A DNA stretch of 64,000 nucleotides, taken from Leptotrichia hofstadii (lineage in GTDB: Bacteria; Fusobacteriota; Fusobacteriia; Fusobacteriales; Leptotrichiaceae). Where the stretch lies: the NCBI RefSeq assembly GCF_007990525.1, contig NZ_AP019823.1, positions 62,001-126,000 of the forward strand, written 5' to 3'. The position numbers and the translations under genes are program-made. Under the pieces are notes generated by a model, which was not told the DNA's origin, searched no databases, and saw only the letters and a program-made list of their open reading frames with translations. Position 1 is the stretch's first letter; every line of letters starts with the position of its first letter. Below are positions 43,377 through 51,524 of this stretch, piece by piece.

Positions 43377-44591
43377 ATGAAAAAAATAAATTTTATAAAA
43401 AAAGGAAATAAAAAATTTGCTTTATTTTCAATGTTATTTCTAATTTTAAGCTGTTCCAACAAGACTGGAAATAACGTAGAAAATAAAAATAATACAGCGG
43501 ATACTGAGCAGCAAAAGACAATTTCTCAGGAAGATTTGCAAAAGTACACTAAAAATGCCGTACAGACACAGGATGCTTTTGTAAGTGTGCATAACAGCGT
43601 TAAGGATTCAATTGTAAATATCAGAACTAAAAAAACTGTTATAGTAAATACGTATAATCCGCTGGAAGAAATGCTTTTTGGACGTTCTGGAGGACAGGAA
43701 AAACGTGAATCGGGGTCACTAGGTTCAGGATTCGTTGTTTCAAAGGATGGATATGTTGTTACAAATAATCATGTTATTGACGGTGCAGACGAAATTTATG
43801 TAAAATTCTCGAATGGACGTGAATATCGTACAAAACTCGTGGGAACTTCGCCTGAAGTTGATATTGCCGTACTGAAAATTGATTCAAATGAGACTTTTAA
43901 ACCGTTAGAATTTGCAAATTCAGATCAAGTTCAAATCGGACAGTGGTCAATTGCCTTTGGAAATCCATTGGGATTGAACGACTCGATGACAGTTGGAATT
44001 GTAAGTGCTGCAGGACGTAGCTCACTTGGAATTGAAGAGATAGAAAACTTTATTCAAACGGATGCCGCTATCAATCAGGGAAATAGTGGAGGTCCATTAA
44101 TTGACATAACAGGAAAAGTTATTGGAGTAAACGCTGCAATTTATTCACAAAGTGGAGGAAGTATGGGAATCGGATTTGCTATTCCGGCAAACTTGGCAAT
44201 GACAGTCAAAGATTCAATTATTGCAAATGGTAAATTTGAAAAACCATACATTGGCGTGTCTCTGGCAAATTTAGATCAAGACAAAGTAAAAGCCCTTAAT
44301 CTGAAATCTTCAAACGGAGTATTCATAGTCGATGTTGTACCAAATAGTCCAGCCGCGGCGGCAGGAATAGCTAAAAATGATGTTATTACAGCTGTTGACG
44401 GAAAAGAAGTAAACTCTGCAGGTGCATTTGTTGGAGAAATCGCCGCTAAAAAAGTTGGACAAAATATAAAATTAACTGTATACAGAAATGGACAGCCAGC
44501 AGAGGTGGCAGTAACGCTTGTAAAAACCCCTAGTGCAATTGAGCAGCAACGTATTATACAGCAAAGACAGCAGCAGCAACTTGGAAGATAA
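43377..44591 (+). CDS. HtrA/DegP-like serine protease, lipoprotein
   Basis: A periplasmic quality-control protease, 404 residues. The signal ends in a lipobox, with LFLILSC placing the lipidated cysteine near residue 26, so the enzyme is membrane-anchored rather than soluble. The trypsin-like domain has the triad: His in TNNHVIDGA, Asp in VDIAVLKID and Ser in NQGNSGGPLID. One PDZ domain follows (about 290-380, with PYIGVSLANL). The tail is glutamine-rich. Only one PDZ is present, as in DegS or short HtrA proteins. GAGGTAA lies before the ATG. A terminator follows at 44603. Confidence 0.95.
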   Translation: MKKINFIKKGNKKFALFSMLFLILSCSNKTGNNVENKNNTADTEQQKTISQEDLQKYTKNAVQTQDAFVSVHNSVKDSIVNIRTKKTVIVNTYNPLEEMLFGRSGGQEKRESGSLGSGFVVSKDGYVVTNNHVIDGADEIYVKFSNGREYRTKLVGTSPEVDIAVLKIDSNETFKPLEFANSDQVQIGQWSIAFGNPLGLNDSMTVGIVSAAGRSSLGIEEIENFIQTDAAINQGNSGGPLIDITGKVIGVNAAIYSQSGGSMGIGFAIPANLAMTVKDSIIANGKFEKPYIGVSLANLDQDKVKALNLKSSNGVFIVDVVPNSPAAAAGIAKNDVITAVDGKEVNSAGAFVGEIAAKKVGQNIKLTVYRNGQPAEVAVTLVKTPSAIEQQRIIQQRQQQQLGR

Positions 44592-44602
44592 TAAAAAAGG
44601 CG

Positions 44603-44639
44603 AAAAAAGTATCTCAATCATTGATTGGGGTATTTTTTT
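44603..44639 (+). terminator. Terminator of the htrA-like gene
   Basis: AAAGTATCTCAATC pairs with GATTGGGGTATTTT (with one G-U pair and one mismatch) around a 3-nt loop, ending in a T-run. Confidence 0.85.
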
Positions 44640-44655
44640 ACAAAATTAAAGCAAT

Positions 44656-44699
44656 AAAAAATGGAGAAAACCTTTATTAATAGGTTTAGCTCCATTTAT
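44656..44699 (-). terminator. Terminator of tpx
   Basis: On the minus strand AAATGGAG and AACCT pair with AGGTT and CTCCATTT, with a small internal bulge, then a T-rich run. It faces the htrA-like gene terminator. Confidence 0.8.
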
Positions 44700-44703
44700 T
44701 TTT

Positions 44704-45222
44704 TTATTTAGTTAATTCTTTTATTACTTCCAATGCTTTTTCGTAATCTGGATGCTCCCCAACTTCCTTCACATATTCTACATACTTGATAATACCGTCT
44801 TTATCTACAATAACAGTTCCTCTTGACAACAATCTTAATTCTTTTATTACAAATCCATATTTTGTTCCAAAATCTAACTCTTTATGGTCTGAAGCCGTTA
44901 AAGCGTTTTTAATTCCTTTGTCTGCACAATATCTTCCTAGTGCAAATGGTAAATCAGCTGAAATTGTAAGCAGCTGAACATCATCTCCAAAACTTGCGGC
45001 TTCCTGATTAAATCTAGCCAGCTGTAAAGCACATACTCCAGTATCAACTGACGGAAATACTGCTATTACGACAACCTTTCCTTTATAATCACTTAATTTT
45101 ACTTCCTTTAATTCTGGTGATAAAACTGTAAAGTCTGGTGCTGCTTCTCCAGCTTTTACTTCTGTTCCCACAAGAGTTACAGGATTTCCCTTGAATGTTA
45201 CTTTATTCTTTATTTCTGCCAT
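44704..45222 (-). CDS. tpx: Thiol peroxidase
   Basis: An atypical 2-Cys peroxiredoxin that reduces hydroperoxides with thioredoxin. The 172 residues start with the family N-terminus VTFKGNPVTLVGTEVKAGE and APDFTVLSPEL. The peroxidatic cysteine lies in PSVDTGVCALQ and the resolving cysteine in GRYCADKG. SRGTVIVDKDGIIKYVEYV is the conserved late block. GGAGAAGG precedes the ATG at 45222. The gene stands alone between two terminators and the ArsR gene. Confidence 0.95.
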   Translation of the reverse strand: MAEIKNKVTFKGNPVTLVGTEVKAGEAAPDFTVLSPELKEVKLSDYKGKVVVIAVFPSVDTGVCALQLARFNQEAASFGDDVQLLTISADLPFALGRYCADKGIKNALTASDHKELDFGTKYGFVIKELRLLSRGTVIVDKDGIIKYVEYVKEVGEHPDYEKALEVIKELTK

Positions 45223-45472
45223 TATTCCTTCTCCTTTATTTCTTATAGTTTATCCAATCGTAAATATTTAAAGATAGCCCTCTTGCGTTCAAGGTCAAAT
45301 TTATCCAAATTATTCAGAACTAAAATTTAGATAGAATCCCCCCTGATTTAGAGATTTGACTATCAAAAATAATTCTGTCACAATTTTTTATATTTACAAT
45401 TGTCTATTTTTTGTAATTATAACATATTTAAAATTATTTGTATAGGAAAATTATTTGGCTTACAAATAAAAT

Positions 45473-45847
45473 TTATTTCTTTTCTAAAATATGTGTCATT
45501 CCTTGCTCCACAATATGCTTTATATGCTCGTCTTCAAGCGAGTAATAAACAACTTTACCTTCTTTCCTATGTTTTACAAACCTCCCCTGTTTTAATACCC
45601 GAAGCTGATGTGAGATAGCAGACTGCGTCATTTTCAAGAGATTTGCAATATCATAAACGCACATTTCCTCATGAAACAAGGCGCTTAGTATCCTCATTCT
45701 AGTCGTATCTCCCAATATCTTGAAAAAATCTGCCAAATCGTATATAATCTCCTCTTTAGGCATCAATTTTTCTACTTTTTCCACAATTTCCTTGTGAATA
45801 GCCTTTGCTTCATAACTTGCATTTTCTTCTTCCATTATTTTAGCCAT
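45473..45847 (-). CDS. ArsR/SmtB-family metal-sensing repressor
   Basis: A 124-residue winged-helix repressor. The DNA-recognition helix is in LLKMTQSAISHQLRVLKQ and the wing in HRKEGKVVYYSL. The C-terminal helix carries D-x-H, ten residues, then H-x-x-E, the zinc ligands of the SmtB/CzrA alpha-5 site. A CVYD motif sits in the alpha-3 region, similar to CadC (CVCD) but with one cysteine lost. Zinc or a similar ion is the expected signal. The ATG at 45847 follows GGGAGG. The TTG 12 nt upstream overlaps this SD. It carries its own promoter. No transporter gene lies beside it. Confidence 0.9.
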   Translation of the reverse strand: MAKIMEEENASYEAKAIHKEIVEKVEKLMPKEEIIYDLADFFKILGDTTRMRILSALFHEEMCVYDIANLLKMTQSAISHQLRVLKQGRFVKHRKEGKVVYYSLEDEHIKHIVEQGMTHILEKK

Positions 45848-45879
45848 TTTCCCTCCCAATGTTTGGAATATATGTTATT

Positions 45880-45907
45880 ATTATATCACGTATTCAGATA
45901 ACTTCAA
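45880..45907 (-). promoter_or_regulatory. Promoter of the ArsR-type gene
   Basis: TTGAAG (45907-45902), 16-nt spacer, TATAAT (45885-45880) on the minus strand. I found no convincing 12-2-12 operator by eye. Confidence 0.6.
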
Positions 45908-46022
45908 AATTAGATTTTTTCTTTTATTTATTATCTAAGATAAAAAAAAGTGAAAATCTATTAAAAAATTGTTATAATATAAAAAATTACTTTGTATTTT
46001 TAATAAAAAAGGAGTAGATTTT

Positions 46023-46880
46023 ATGAAAAGGAAAAAATGTAAATTATTGATTGCAGCCTGTATTGTGGCAATTTCGATTTCTTCATTTGGACTTTCCAGG
46101 AAGAATGAGGCAAAAGCTTCTTCAAAGCCTGATGCTGTGGATACGAATAAAAAAGCAAAGCTTACAATTTCAAAGGCTGAACTGGATGTTGTTGCTGAGA
46201 AAATTTTTAAAAATGAGGCTGGAGGGAAAAAAGATGAGCTTGTGTACTGGAATAGCGGAGAAGATTTTCCATCGCTTGGAATCGGACATTTCATCTGGTA
46301 TAGACAAGGGCAGAAAGGGAGATTTGAAGAGAGTTTTCCGCCGCTTGTGGAGTATTACAAGGCTCGCAATGTGAAACTGCCTAGAATTATGGAAGAAAAT
46401 AAGTATTCGCCGTGGCAGAGCAGAGATGATCTTTTCAGGCTAAAGAATTCTGGAAATAAGGATGTTGCAGAGCTGACTGATTTTCTTTATAATACAAAGG
46501 ATATCCAAGTTTCGTTTATTTTTGAGCGGCTTGAAAATTCTTTGGAAAAAATGCTGGAAGTGGCTAATAATCCAGAAAATGTAAAAAAACAATTTTACCG
46601 TGTTGCACAATCTCCAAACGGACTATATCCATTAATTGATTATGTGAACTTCAAAGGTGAAGGAATTTCCCAAACTGAAACTTATAATGGGGCTGGCTGG
46701 GGACTTCTTCAAGTTCTGGAAAATATGAAAGGTACTGGCAGCGGAAAAGCGGCTCTTGAAGAATTTAGCAATTCTGCGAAATTTGTGCTTGAAAGACGGG
46801 TAAAAAATTCCGATCCTGCAAAAAATGAGAAAAAATGGCTGCCAGGATGGTTAAATCGTTGCAATACATATAAAAATTAA
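46023..46880 (+). CDS. Secreted protein, possible lysozyme-like fold
   Basis: A 285-residue protein with a signal peptide (KCKLLIAACIVAISISSFG). The mature part contains IFKNEAGGKKDELVYWNSG, DFPSLGIGHFIWY, and a later ETYNGAGWGLLQVLENM block with a GWLNRC end. The glutamate followed by a GIGH motif is reminiscent of lysozyme-type muramidases, where a glutamate precedes GYGH. I suggest a peptidoglycan-related role in the periplasm, with low certainty. It has AAAGGAG before the ATG. A terminator lies about 115 bp downstream. Confidence 0.7.
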   Translation: MKRKKCKLLIAACIVAISISSFGLSRKNEAKASSKPDAVDTNKKAKLTISKAELDVVAEKIFKNEAGGKKDELVYWNSGEDFPSLGIGHFIWYRQGQKGRFEESFPPLVEYYKARNVKLPRIMEENKYSPWQSRDDLFRLKNSGNKDVAELTDFLYNTKDIQVSFIFERLENSLEKMLEVANNPENVKKQFYRVAQSPNGLYPLIDYVNFKGEGISQTETYNGAGWGLLQVLENMKGTGSGKAALEEFSNSAKFVLERRVKNSDPAKNEKKWLPGWLNRCNTYKN

Positions 46881-46994
46881 GTTTAAAACAATAAAGGAAA
46901 TTTTGTATTTAATTTTTGATATTAAGCCGTTTTAAAATTTGAATAGAATAATTATAATTATCAAGTCAGATGCTGTTGCTGTAATAACATTATA

Positions 46995-47028
46995 AAATAG
47001 TCTAAATTTTTATTTGGGCTATTTTTTT
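46995..47028 (+). terminator. Terminator between the secreted protein and opp genes
   Basis: AAATAGTCTAAA (46995-47006) pairs with TTTGGGCTATTT (47013-47024, two G-U pairs), followed by a T-run. Confidence 0.8.
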
Positions 47029-47121
47029 GTGAAAACTGTTAAATATATTAGATTTAGGGAACTATTATTTAAGCATAAAAGAAATTAATAGTAAAAAAAA
47101 TCACATTATAAACAAAATTGC

Positions 47122-47151
47122 TTGCAAATATGACTGACTATAAGATATAAT
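47122..47151 (+). promoter_or_regulatory. Promoter of the opp locus
   Basis: TTGCAA (47122-47127), 18-nt spacer, TATAAT (47146-47151), about 37 bp before the oppB start. Confidence 0.75.
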
Positions 47152-47187
47152 ATAGGTATATAAAAATTTTTGCGAAAGGAAGCGAGT

Positions 47188-48168
47188 ATGAAAAATATTT
47201 TAAAGTTTTTAATTAAAAGAATCGCAATGGGGCTTGTAACGTTGTGGCTAGTTATTACTATTACATTTTTTCTTATACATATGTTGCCTGGTGATCCGTT
47301 TCAAAGCGAAAAAGCGATTCCGCCTAAAGTAAAGGAAAATCTAATGGCAAAATACCATTTGGACCGTCCGTTGGGAGAACAATACGTTGAATATCTAAAA
47401 AACATAGCAAAAGGAGATTTGGGAGCATCCATGAAAGTTCGTGGAAGAACTGTTAATGACGTTATTAAGAAAAGTTTCTTGACCTCAGCAGATTTAGGAG
47501 CCAGATCTATTATCTTTGCATTGGCTTTAGGAATTCCGCTTGGAATTATTGCCGCTCTTAAGAGAGGGAAGTATCAGGACAGATTAGCGATGATTGTTGC
47601 AATAATTGGAATATCTGTACCGAGCTTTGTATTGGCAGGGCTTATGCAAAAATATGTCGTCGATATCCATAATGGAACTTTAATCAGAAATGGTTTTTTA
47701 CCTGACTTTTTTTGGATAAATCTTTCTGGATGGGATACTTTTGATAAAAAAATATTGCCAGTTATTGCACTTGGACTTTACACAGTAGCATTGATTGCAC
47801 GTTTATTAAGAGATAAAATGATAGAAGTAATGGGTCAGGATTATATAAGGCTGGCTGTTGCCAAAGGGGTTAAGCCAAAAAACATCGTATTCAGGCATGC
47901 CTTAAGAAATGCAATTTTACCAATTATTACAATAATGGGTCCAACAATTGCGGCAGTTTTGACAGGTTCATTTGTAATTGAAAAAATGTTTTCAATTCCT
48001 GGCTTAGGAAAATATTTTGTTGACAGTATCAATGACAGGGATTATACAATGGTACTTGGAGTTACTGTGTTCTATGCAGTATTTCTTATTATTATGATGA
48101 TACTTGTTGACATTGTATATGTTCTAGTTGATCCAAAAATTAAACTTGGAAAAGGAGATGAGGTATAG
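47188..48168 (+). CDS. oppB: Oligopeptide ABC transporter permease, OppB type
   Basis: One of two membrane channels of the Opp/Dpp importer. The 326 residues show the typical MKNILKFLIKRIAMGLVTLW start, six membrane segments, an HMLPGDPF turn after the first segment, and the EAA loop (YIRLAVAKGVKPKNIVFRHALRNA in two parts). An in-frame TTG at 47170 lies upstream, but AAAGGA (47175-47180) is placed to serve ATG 47188. Its stop overlaps the oppC start. Confidence 0.95.
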   Translation: MKNILKFLIKRIAMGLVTLWLVITITFFLIHMLPGDPFQSEKAIPPKVKENLMAKYHLDRPLGEQYVEYLKNIAKGDLGASMKVRGRTVNDVIKKSFLTSADLGARSIIFALALGIPLGIIAALKRGKYQDRLAMIVAIIGISVPSFVLAGLMQKYVVDIHNGTLIRNGFLPDFFWINLSGWDTFDKKILPVIALGLYTVALIARLLRDKMIEVMGQDYIRLAVAKGVKPKNIVFRHALRNAILPIITIMGPTIAAVLTGSFVIEKMFSIPGLGKYFVDSINDRDYTMVLGVTVFYAVFLIIMMILVDIVYVLVDPKIKLGKGDEV

Positions 48169-49133
48169 TGGCAGAAAATACAAAAAAAAATATAGCTGAA
48201 AATGATTATATCCCGACACCCGAAGATTTCAAAATTGTAGGTCCTGACACTACTCAAAGTGAAGTAATCTACAAACCAAGTTTAACATTCTGGCAGGATG
48301 GATGGAGAAGATTCAAGAAAAATAAATTAGCTTTGACGTTTTTGGGAATAACGCTTATTTTTATATTTTTAGCAATCTTTGGGCAAAGTTTGACAAAATT
48401 TTCCTATAGAGATCAAGATTTATCAGCTAAATTTTTAAGTCCAGCAAAAGGGCTTGGAAAAGGGCATTATTTGGGAACTGATAACCTTGGACGTGACTTG
48501 TTTGCAAGACTTTCACAAGGGATAAGAATTTCAATGGAATTATCATTGATAACAGCCGCAATCTGTGTTGTTTTCGGAACAATTTATGGAGCTGTATCAG
48601 CATATTTTGGTGGGATTATCGATACAATAATGACTAGAATTGTAGAAATCTTACTAATTATTCCATCAATGATTTATATAATTTTATTAATGGTTGTAAT
48701 GGGAAACAGTGTAAAAACAATAATTATCGCAATGTCTCTTACAAGATGGTTAAATTATTCACTGTTAGTGCGTGGAGAAGTTCTAAAAATAAAGGAAAAT
48801 GAGTTTGTATTAGCTTCAAAATCACTTGGTGGAAACTTTTTATGGATAACTCTAAAACACTTAATTCCAAATACATTAAGTGTAATAATAATAAGACTTA
48901 CAACAGATATACCAAACATTATCTTTACTGAAGCATTTTTAAGTTTCATTGGACTTGGAGTGCCGATTCCACAGGCTTCACTTGGAAACTTGGTATTTGA
49001 TGGTTTCGTAAATATGACTTCATATCCATATTTATTCATCATTCCATCAGTTGTAATTTCATTAATTACATTGGCATTTAATATAGTTGGAGATGCTTTG
49101 AATGATGCATTAAATCCAAAACTAAGAGATTAA
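48168..49133 (+). CDS. oppC: Oligopeptide ABC transporter permease, OppC type
   Basis: The second channel subunit, 321 residues. An extended cytoplasmic N-terminus (about 50 residues, with FWQDGWRRFKKNK) is followed by six membrane segments. It has LGTDNLGRDLFARLSQG and the EAA loop around EFVLASKSLGGNFLWITLKH, ending SFIGLGVPIPQASLGNL. The start codon is GTG, overlapping the oppB stop as TAGTG, so translation is coupled. A repeat element separates it from oppD. Confidence 0.95.
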   Translation: MAENTKKNIAENDYIPTPEDFKIVGPDTTQSEVIYKPSLTFWQDGWRRFKKNKLALTFLGITLIFIFLAIFGQSLTKFSYRDQDLSAKFLSPAKGLGKGHYLGTDNLGRDLFARLSQGIRISMELSLITAAICVVFGTIYGAVSAYFGGIIDTIMTRIVEILLIIPSMIYIILLMVVMGNSVKTIIIAMSLTRWLNYSLLVRGEVLKIKENEFVLASKSLGGNFLWITLKHLIPNTLSVIIIRLTTDIPNIIFTEAFLSFIGLGVPIPQASLGNLVFDGFVNMTSYPYLFIIPSVVISLITLAFNIVGDALNDALNPKLRD

Positions 49134-49148
49134 AAATTTTATAAAAAA

Positions 49149-49353
49149 CGTCGTGATTTTTTGGAAATAAAATTGACTGTTTGAGCGAAGTTTTACGTAG
49201 CGAGTTTCAATCTTGTTTTCAAAAAATGCTTAGACAAGCCAGGGATAGTGCGTAGCACTTTCGCCATTCTCTTTAATATGCTGTTATTTAAATATGTTAA
49301 AATAACTATTATTGCAAAATAAAGGGGAATGGCGATTGATACCCTTGCTTAAA
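49149..49353 (+). repeat. Two-hairpin dispersed element, type A copy 2 (expanded)
   Basis: It begins cGTCGTGATTTTTTGGAAAT and ends CCCTTGCTTAAA. Hairpin I is imperfect here. After the linker (GCTTAGACAAGCCAGGGAT) about 60 bp extra is present, with a small AGTGC/GCACT hairpin and a reversed CGCCATT fragment. Hairpin II then follows with the loop GGCGATTG (49331-49338), and its stem is partly decayed. It lies between oppC and oppD. The 341-bp gap (49134-49474) holds nothing else I can support. Confidence 0.8.
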
Positions 49354-49474
49354 TAAATTAAATTAATAAATTCAATAAAGAAAAAATATTTATTAATCAA
49401 AAAGGTTTTTATCTAAGTTTTTTTAATATTTTAAAATATATAACAATCCATATTAATACAGAGAGGATTAGAGA

Positions 49475-50524
49475 ATGGGAAAAAAATTATTAGAAGTAAA
49501 AGACTTGAGTGTTTCTTTTAATACGTATGCTGGAGAGGTTCAGGCTCTTAGAGGTATTAGCTTTTCTGTGGACCGAGGGGAAACACTTGCAATTGTTGGA
49601 GAGTCTGGTTCGGGGAAATCAGTTACCGTACAGACAATTATGAGATTAATACCGATGCCTCCAGGAGAAATAAAAAATGGGGAAATCCTTTTTGAAGGCG
49701 AAGATTTAGTAAAGGCTTCCATTGAAAGAATGAGAGAGCTTCGTGGCGGAAAAATCGGAATGATATTTCAAGATCCTATGACATCGCTTAATCCAACAAT
49801 TAAAGTTGGAAAGCAGATTATGGAAGGAATTTTGATTCATAAGAATGTAACAAAGGAAGAGGCAAAGCAGCAAGCCGTTGAAATGCTTAGAAAAGTTGGT
49901 ATTCCTAAACCTGAAGAAAGATTTCATCAATATCCGCATGAATTTTCTGGAGGAATGCGGCAAAGAGCTGTTATAGCCATTGCTCTTTCATGTGAACCAG
50001 ACTTATTAATCTGTGATGAGCCAACAACGGCTTTGGATGTTACAATCCAGGCACAAATTCTAGATTTAATAAACGAACTGAAAAAAGAACTGAATATTGC
50101 TGTAATACTTATAACGCATGATTTGGGAGTAGTTGCTGAAACTGCTGACAGAGTGGTTGTCATGTATGCCGGGGAAAAGCTGGAAGAAGCTCCTGTAAGG
50201 GAATTATTTAAGAATCCAAAGCATCCTTATACTTGGGGACTTTTGAAATCTCTGCCAAGACTGAATATGAAAATGGGTGAAAAATTGGCTTCTATTCCGG
50301 GAACTCCTCCAGATTTATTAAAACCGCCTGTAGGAGATCCATTTGCGCCACGTTCTGAATATGCAATGAAAATTGACTATGAAAGAAAACCTCCAATGAT
50401 TGATTTAGGAAATGGACATTTTGTAAAATCGTGGCTTTATGTTGACGGTGCTCCAAAAATAAAATCTCCTTTTGAATCAGAGGAATCTGATGAATTAAAA
50501 AATGAAGGAATGGAGGGGAAATAA
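49475..50524 (+). CDS. oppD: Oligopeptide ABC transporter ATP-binding protein, OppD type
   Basis: One of the two ATPases driving peptide import. The 349 residues show Walker A GESGSGKSV, a Q-loop GMIFQDPMTSLNPT, the signature FSGGMRQRAVIAIAL, Walker B LLICDEPTTALD, and the switch ITHDLG. The C-terminal oligopeptide domain has LPRLNMK and SIPGTPPDLLKPPVG. Its 3' end is fused by overlap with the oppF start (TAATG). It lies after the repeat element, so it may need its own promoter or read-through. Confidence 0.96.
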   Translation: MGKKLLEVKDLSVSFNTYAGEVQALRGISFSVDRGETLAIVGESGSGKSVTVQTIMRLIPMPPGEIKNGEILFEGEDLVKASIERMRELRGGKIGMIFQDPMTSLNPTIKVGKQIMEGILIHKNVTKEEAKQQAVEMLRKVGIPKPEERFHQYPHEFSGGMRQRAVIAIALSCEPDLLICDEPTTALDVTIQAQILDLINELKKELNIAVILITHDLGVVAETADRVVVMYAGEKLEEAPVRELFKNPKHPYTWGLLKSLPRLNMKMGEKLASIPGTPPDLLKPPVGDPFAPRSEYAMKIDYERKPPMIDLGNGHFVKSWLYVDGAPKIKSPFESEESDELKNEGMEGK

Positions 50525-51474
50525 TGTCAGTTAACGAAAATAAAAAAGAAAAATTAATAGAAATGAAAAACTTAAAAAAATATTTCCCAATGAAAAAAAG
50601 ACAAGTCCTAAAGGCTGTGGAAAATGTTACAATGGACATTTACAAAGGTGAAATTTTAAGTCTTGTAGGAGAATCAGGTTCTGGAAAGACTACACTTGGA
50701 AGAACTGTCAGCAGACTTTATACAAAGACAAATGGAGATATTTTATTTAACGGAAAACCAGTAGAATCTTATGGGAGAAAAGAATTTACAAAAAAAGTGC
50801 AAATGATATTTCAAGACCCTCAGGCTTCCCTTAATCCAAGAATGACTGTCGGAGATATTATTGCTGAAGGGATTGATATTCACAAGTTAGCAGCTTCAAA
50901 ACAGGAAAGAATGGAAAAAGTTTACAGCCTTTTGGAAATTGTTGGACTAAATAGGGAGCATGCAAGCCGTTTCCCACATGAATTTTCTGGAGGGCAAAGA
51001 CAGAGAATCGGGATTGCAAGAGCATTAGCTGTTGATCCAGAAGTATTAGTGTGTGATGAGCCAATTTCGGCTCTGGATGTATCAATTCAGGCACAAGTTG
51101 TAAATTTGTTAAAGGACTTGCAAAAAGAAAGAAATTTAACTTTACTATTTATCGCACATGATTTGTCAATGGTAAAATATATTTCAGACAGAGTAGCAGT
51201 TATGTATCGTGGAAAAGTAGTAGAACTGGGAACTCCAGAAGTTGTTTACAGCAACCCTGTTCATAGCTACACAAAATCACTTATTTCTGCCGTACCAATA
51301 GCAGATCCTGATTTCAAGAAGACAACAAAAATTGATATGGAAGAATCATATTTGAGAAGTCCAATGGGAGATGCCTCTGAAATAGGAATTATACCTGAAA
51401 CTCCTGAATTAACAGAATATAAGCCGGGACATTTTGTTGAAACTTCTTTTTTAAAGGAAAAAGGGCTTATTTAA
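50524..51474 (+). CDS. oppF: Oligopeptide ABC transporter ATP-binding protein, OppF type
   Basis: The second ATPase, 316 residues. Walker A is GESGSGKTT, the Q-loop is VQMIFQDPQASLNPRM, the signature is FSGGQRQRIGIARALA, Walker B is VLVCDEPISALD, and the switch is IAHDLS. The C-terminal extension has HSYTKSLISAVPIADPD. The ATG overlaps the last base of the oppD stop. The first oppA copy follows after 50 bp. Confidence 0.96.
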   Translation: MSVNENKKEKLIEMKNLKKYFPMKKRQVLKAVENVTMDIYKGEILSLVGESGSGKTTLGRTVSRLYTKTNGDILFNGKPVESYGRKEFTKKVQMIFQDPQASLNPRMTVGDIIAEGIDIHKLAASKQERMEKVYSLLEIVGLNREHASRFPHEFSGGQRQRIGIARALAVDPEVLVCDEPISALDVSIQAQVVNLLKDLQKERNLTLLFIAHDLSMVKYISDRVAVMYRGKVVELGTPEVVYSNPVHSYTKSLISAVPIADPDFKKTTKIDMEESYLRSPMGDASEIGIIPETPELTEYKPGHFVETSFLKEKGLI

Positions 51475-51524
51475 TAAAATAAAGTAAAAAAAATATAATA
51501 AACGATTTGGAAAGGAAGTATTCT

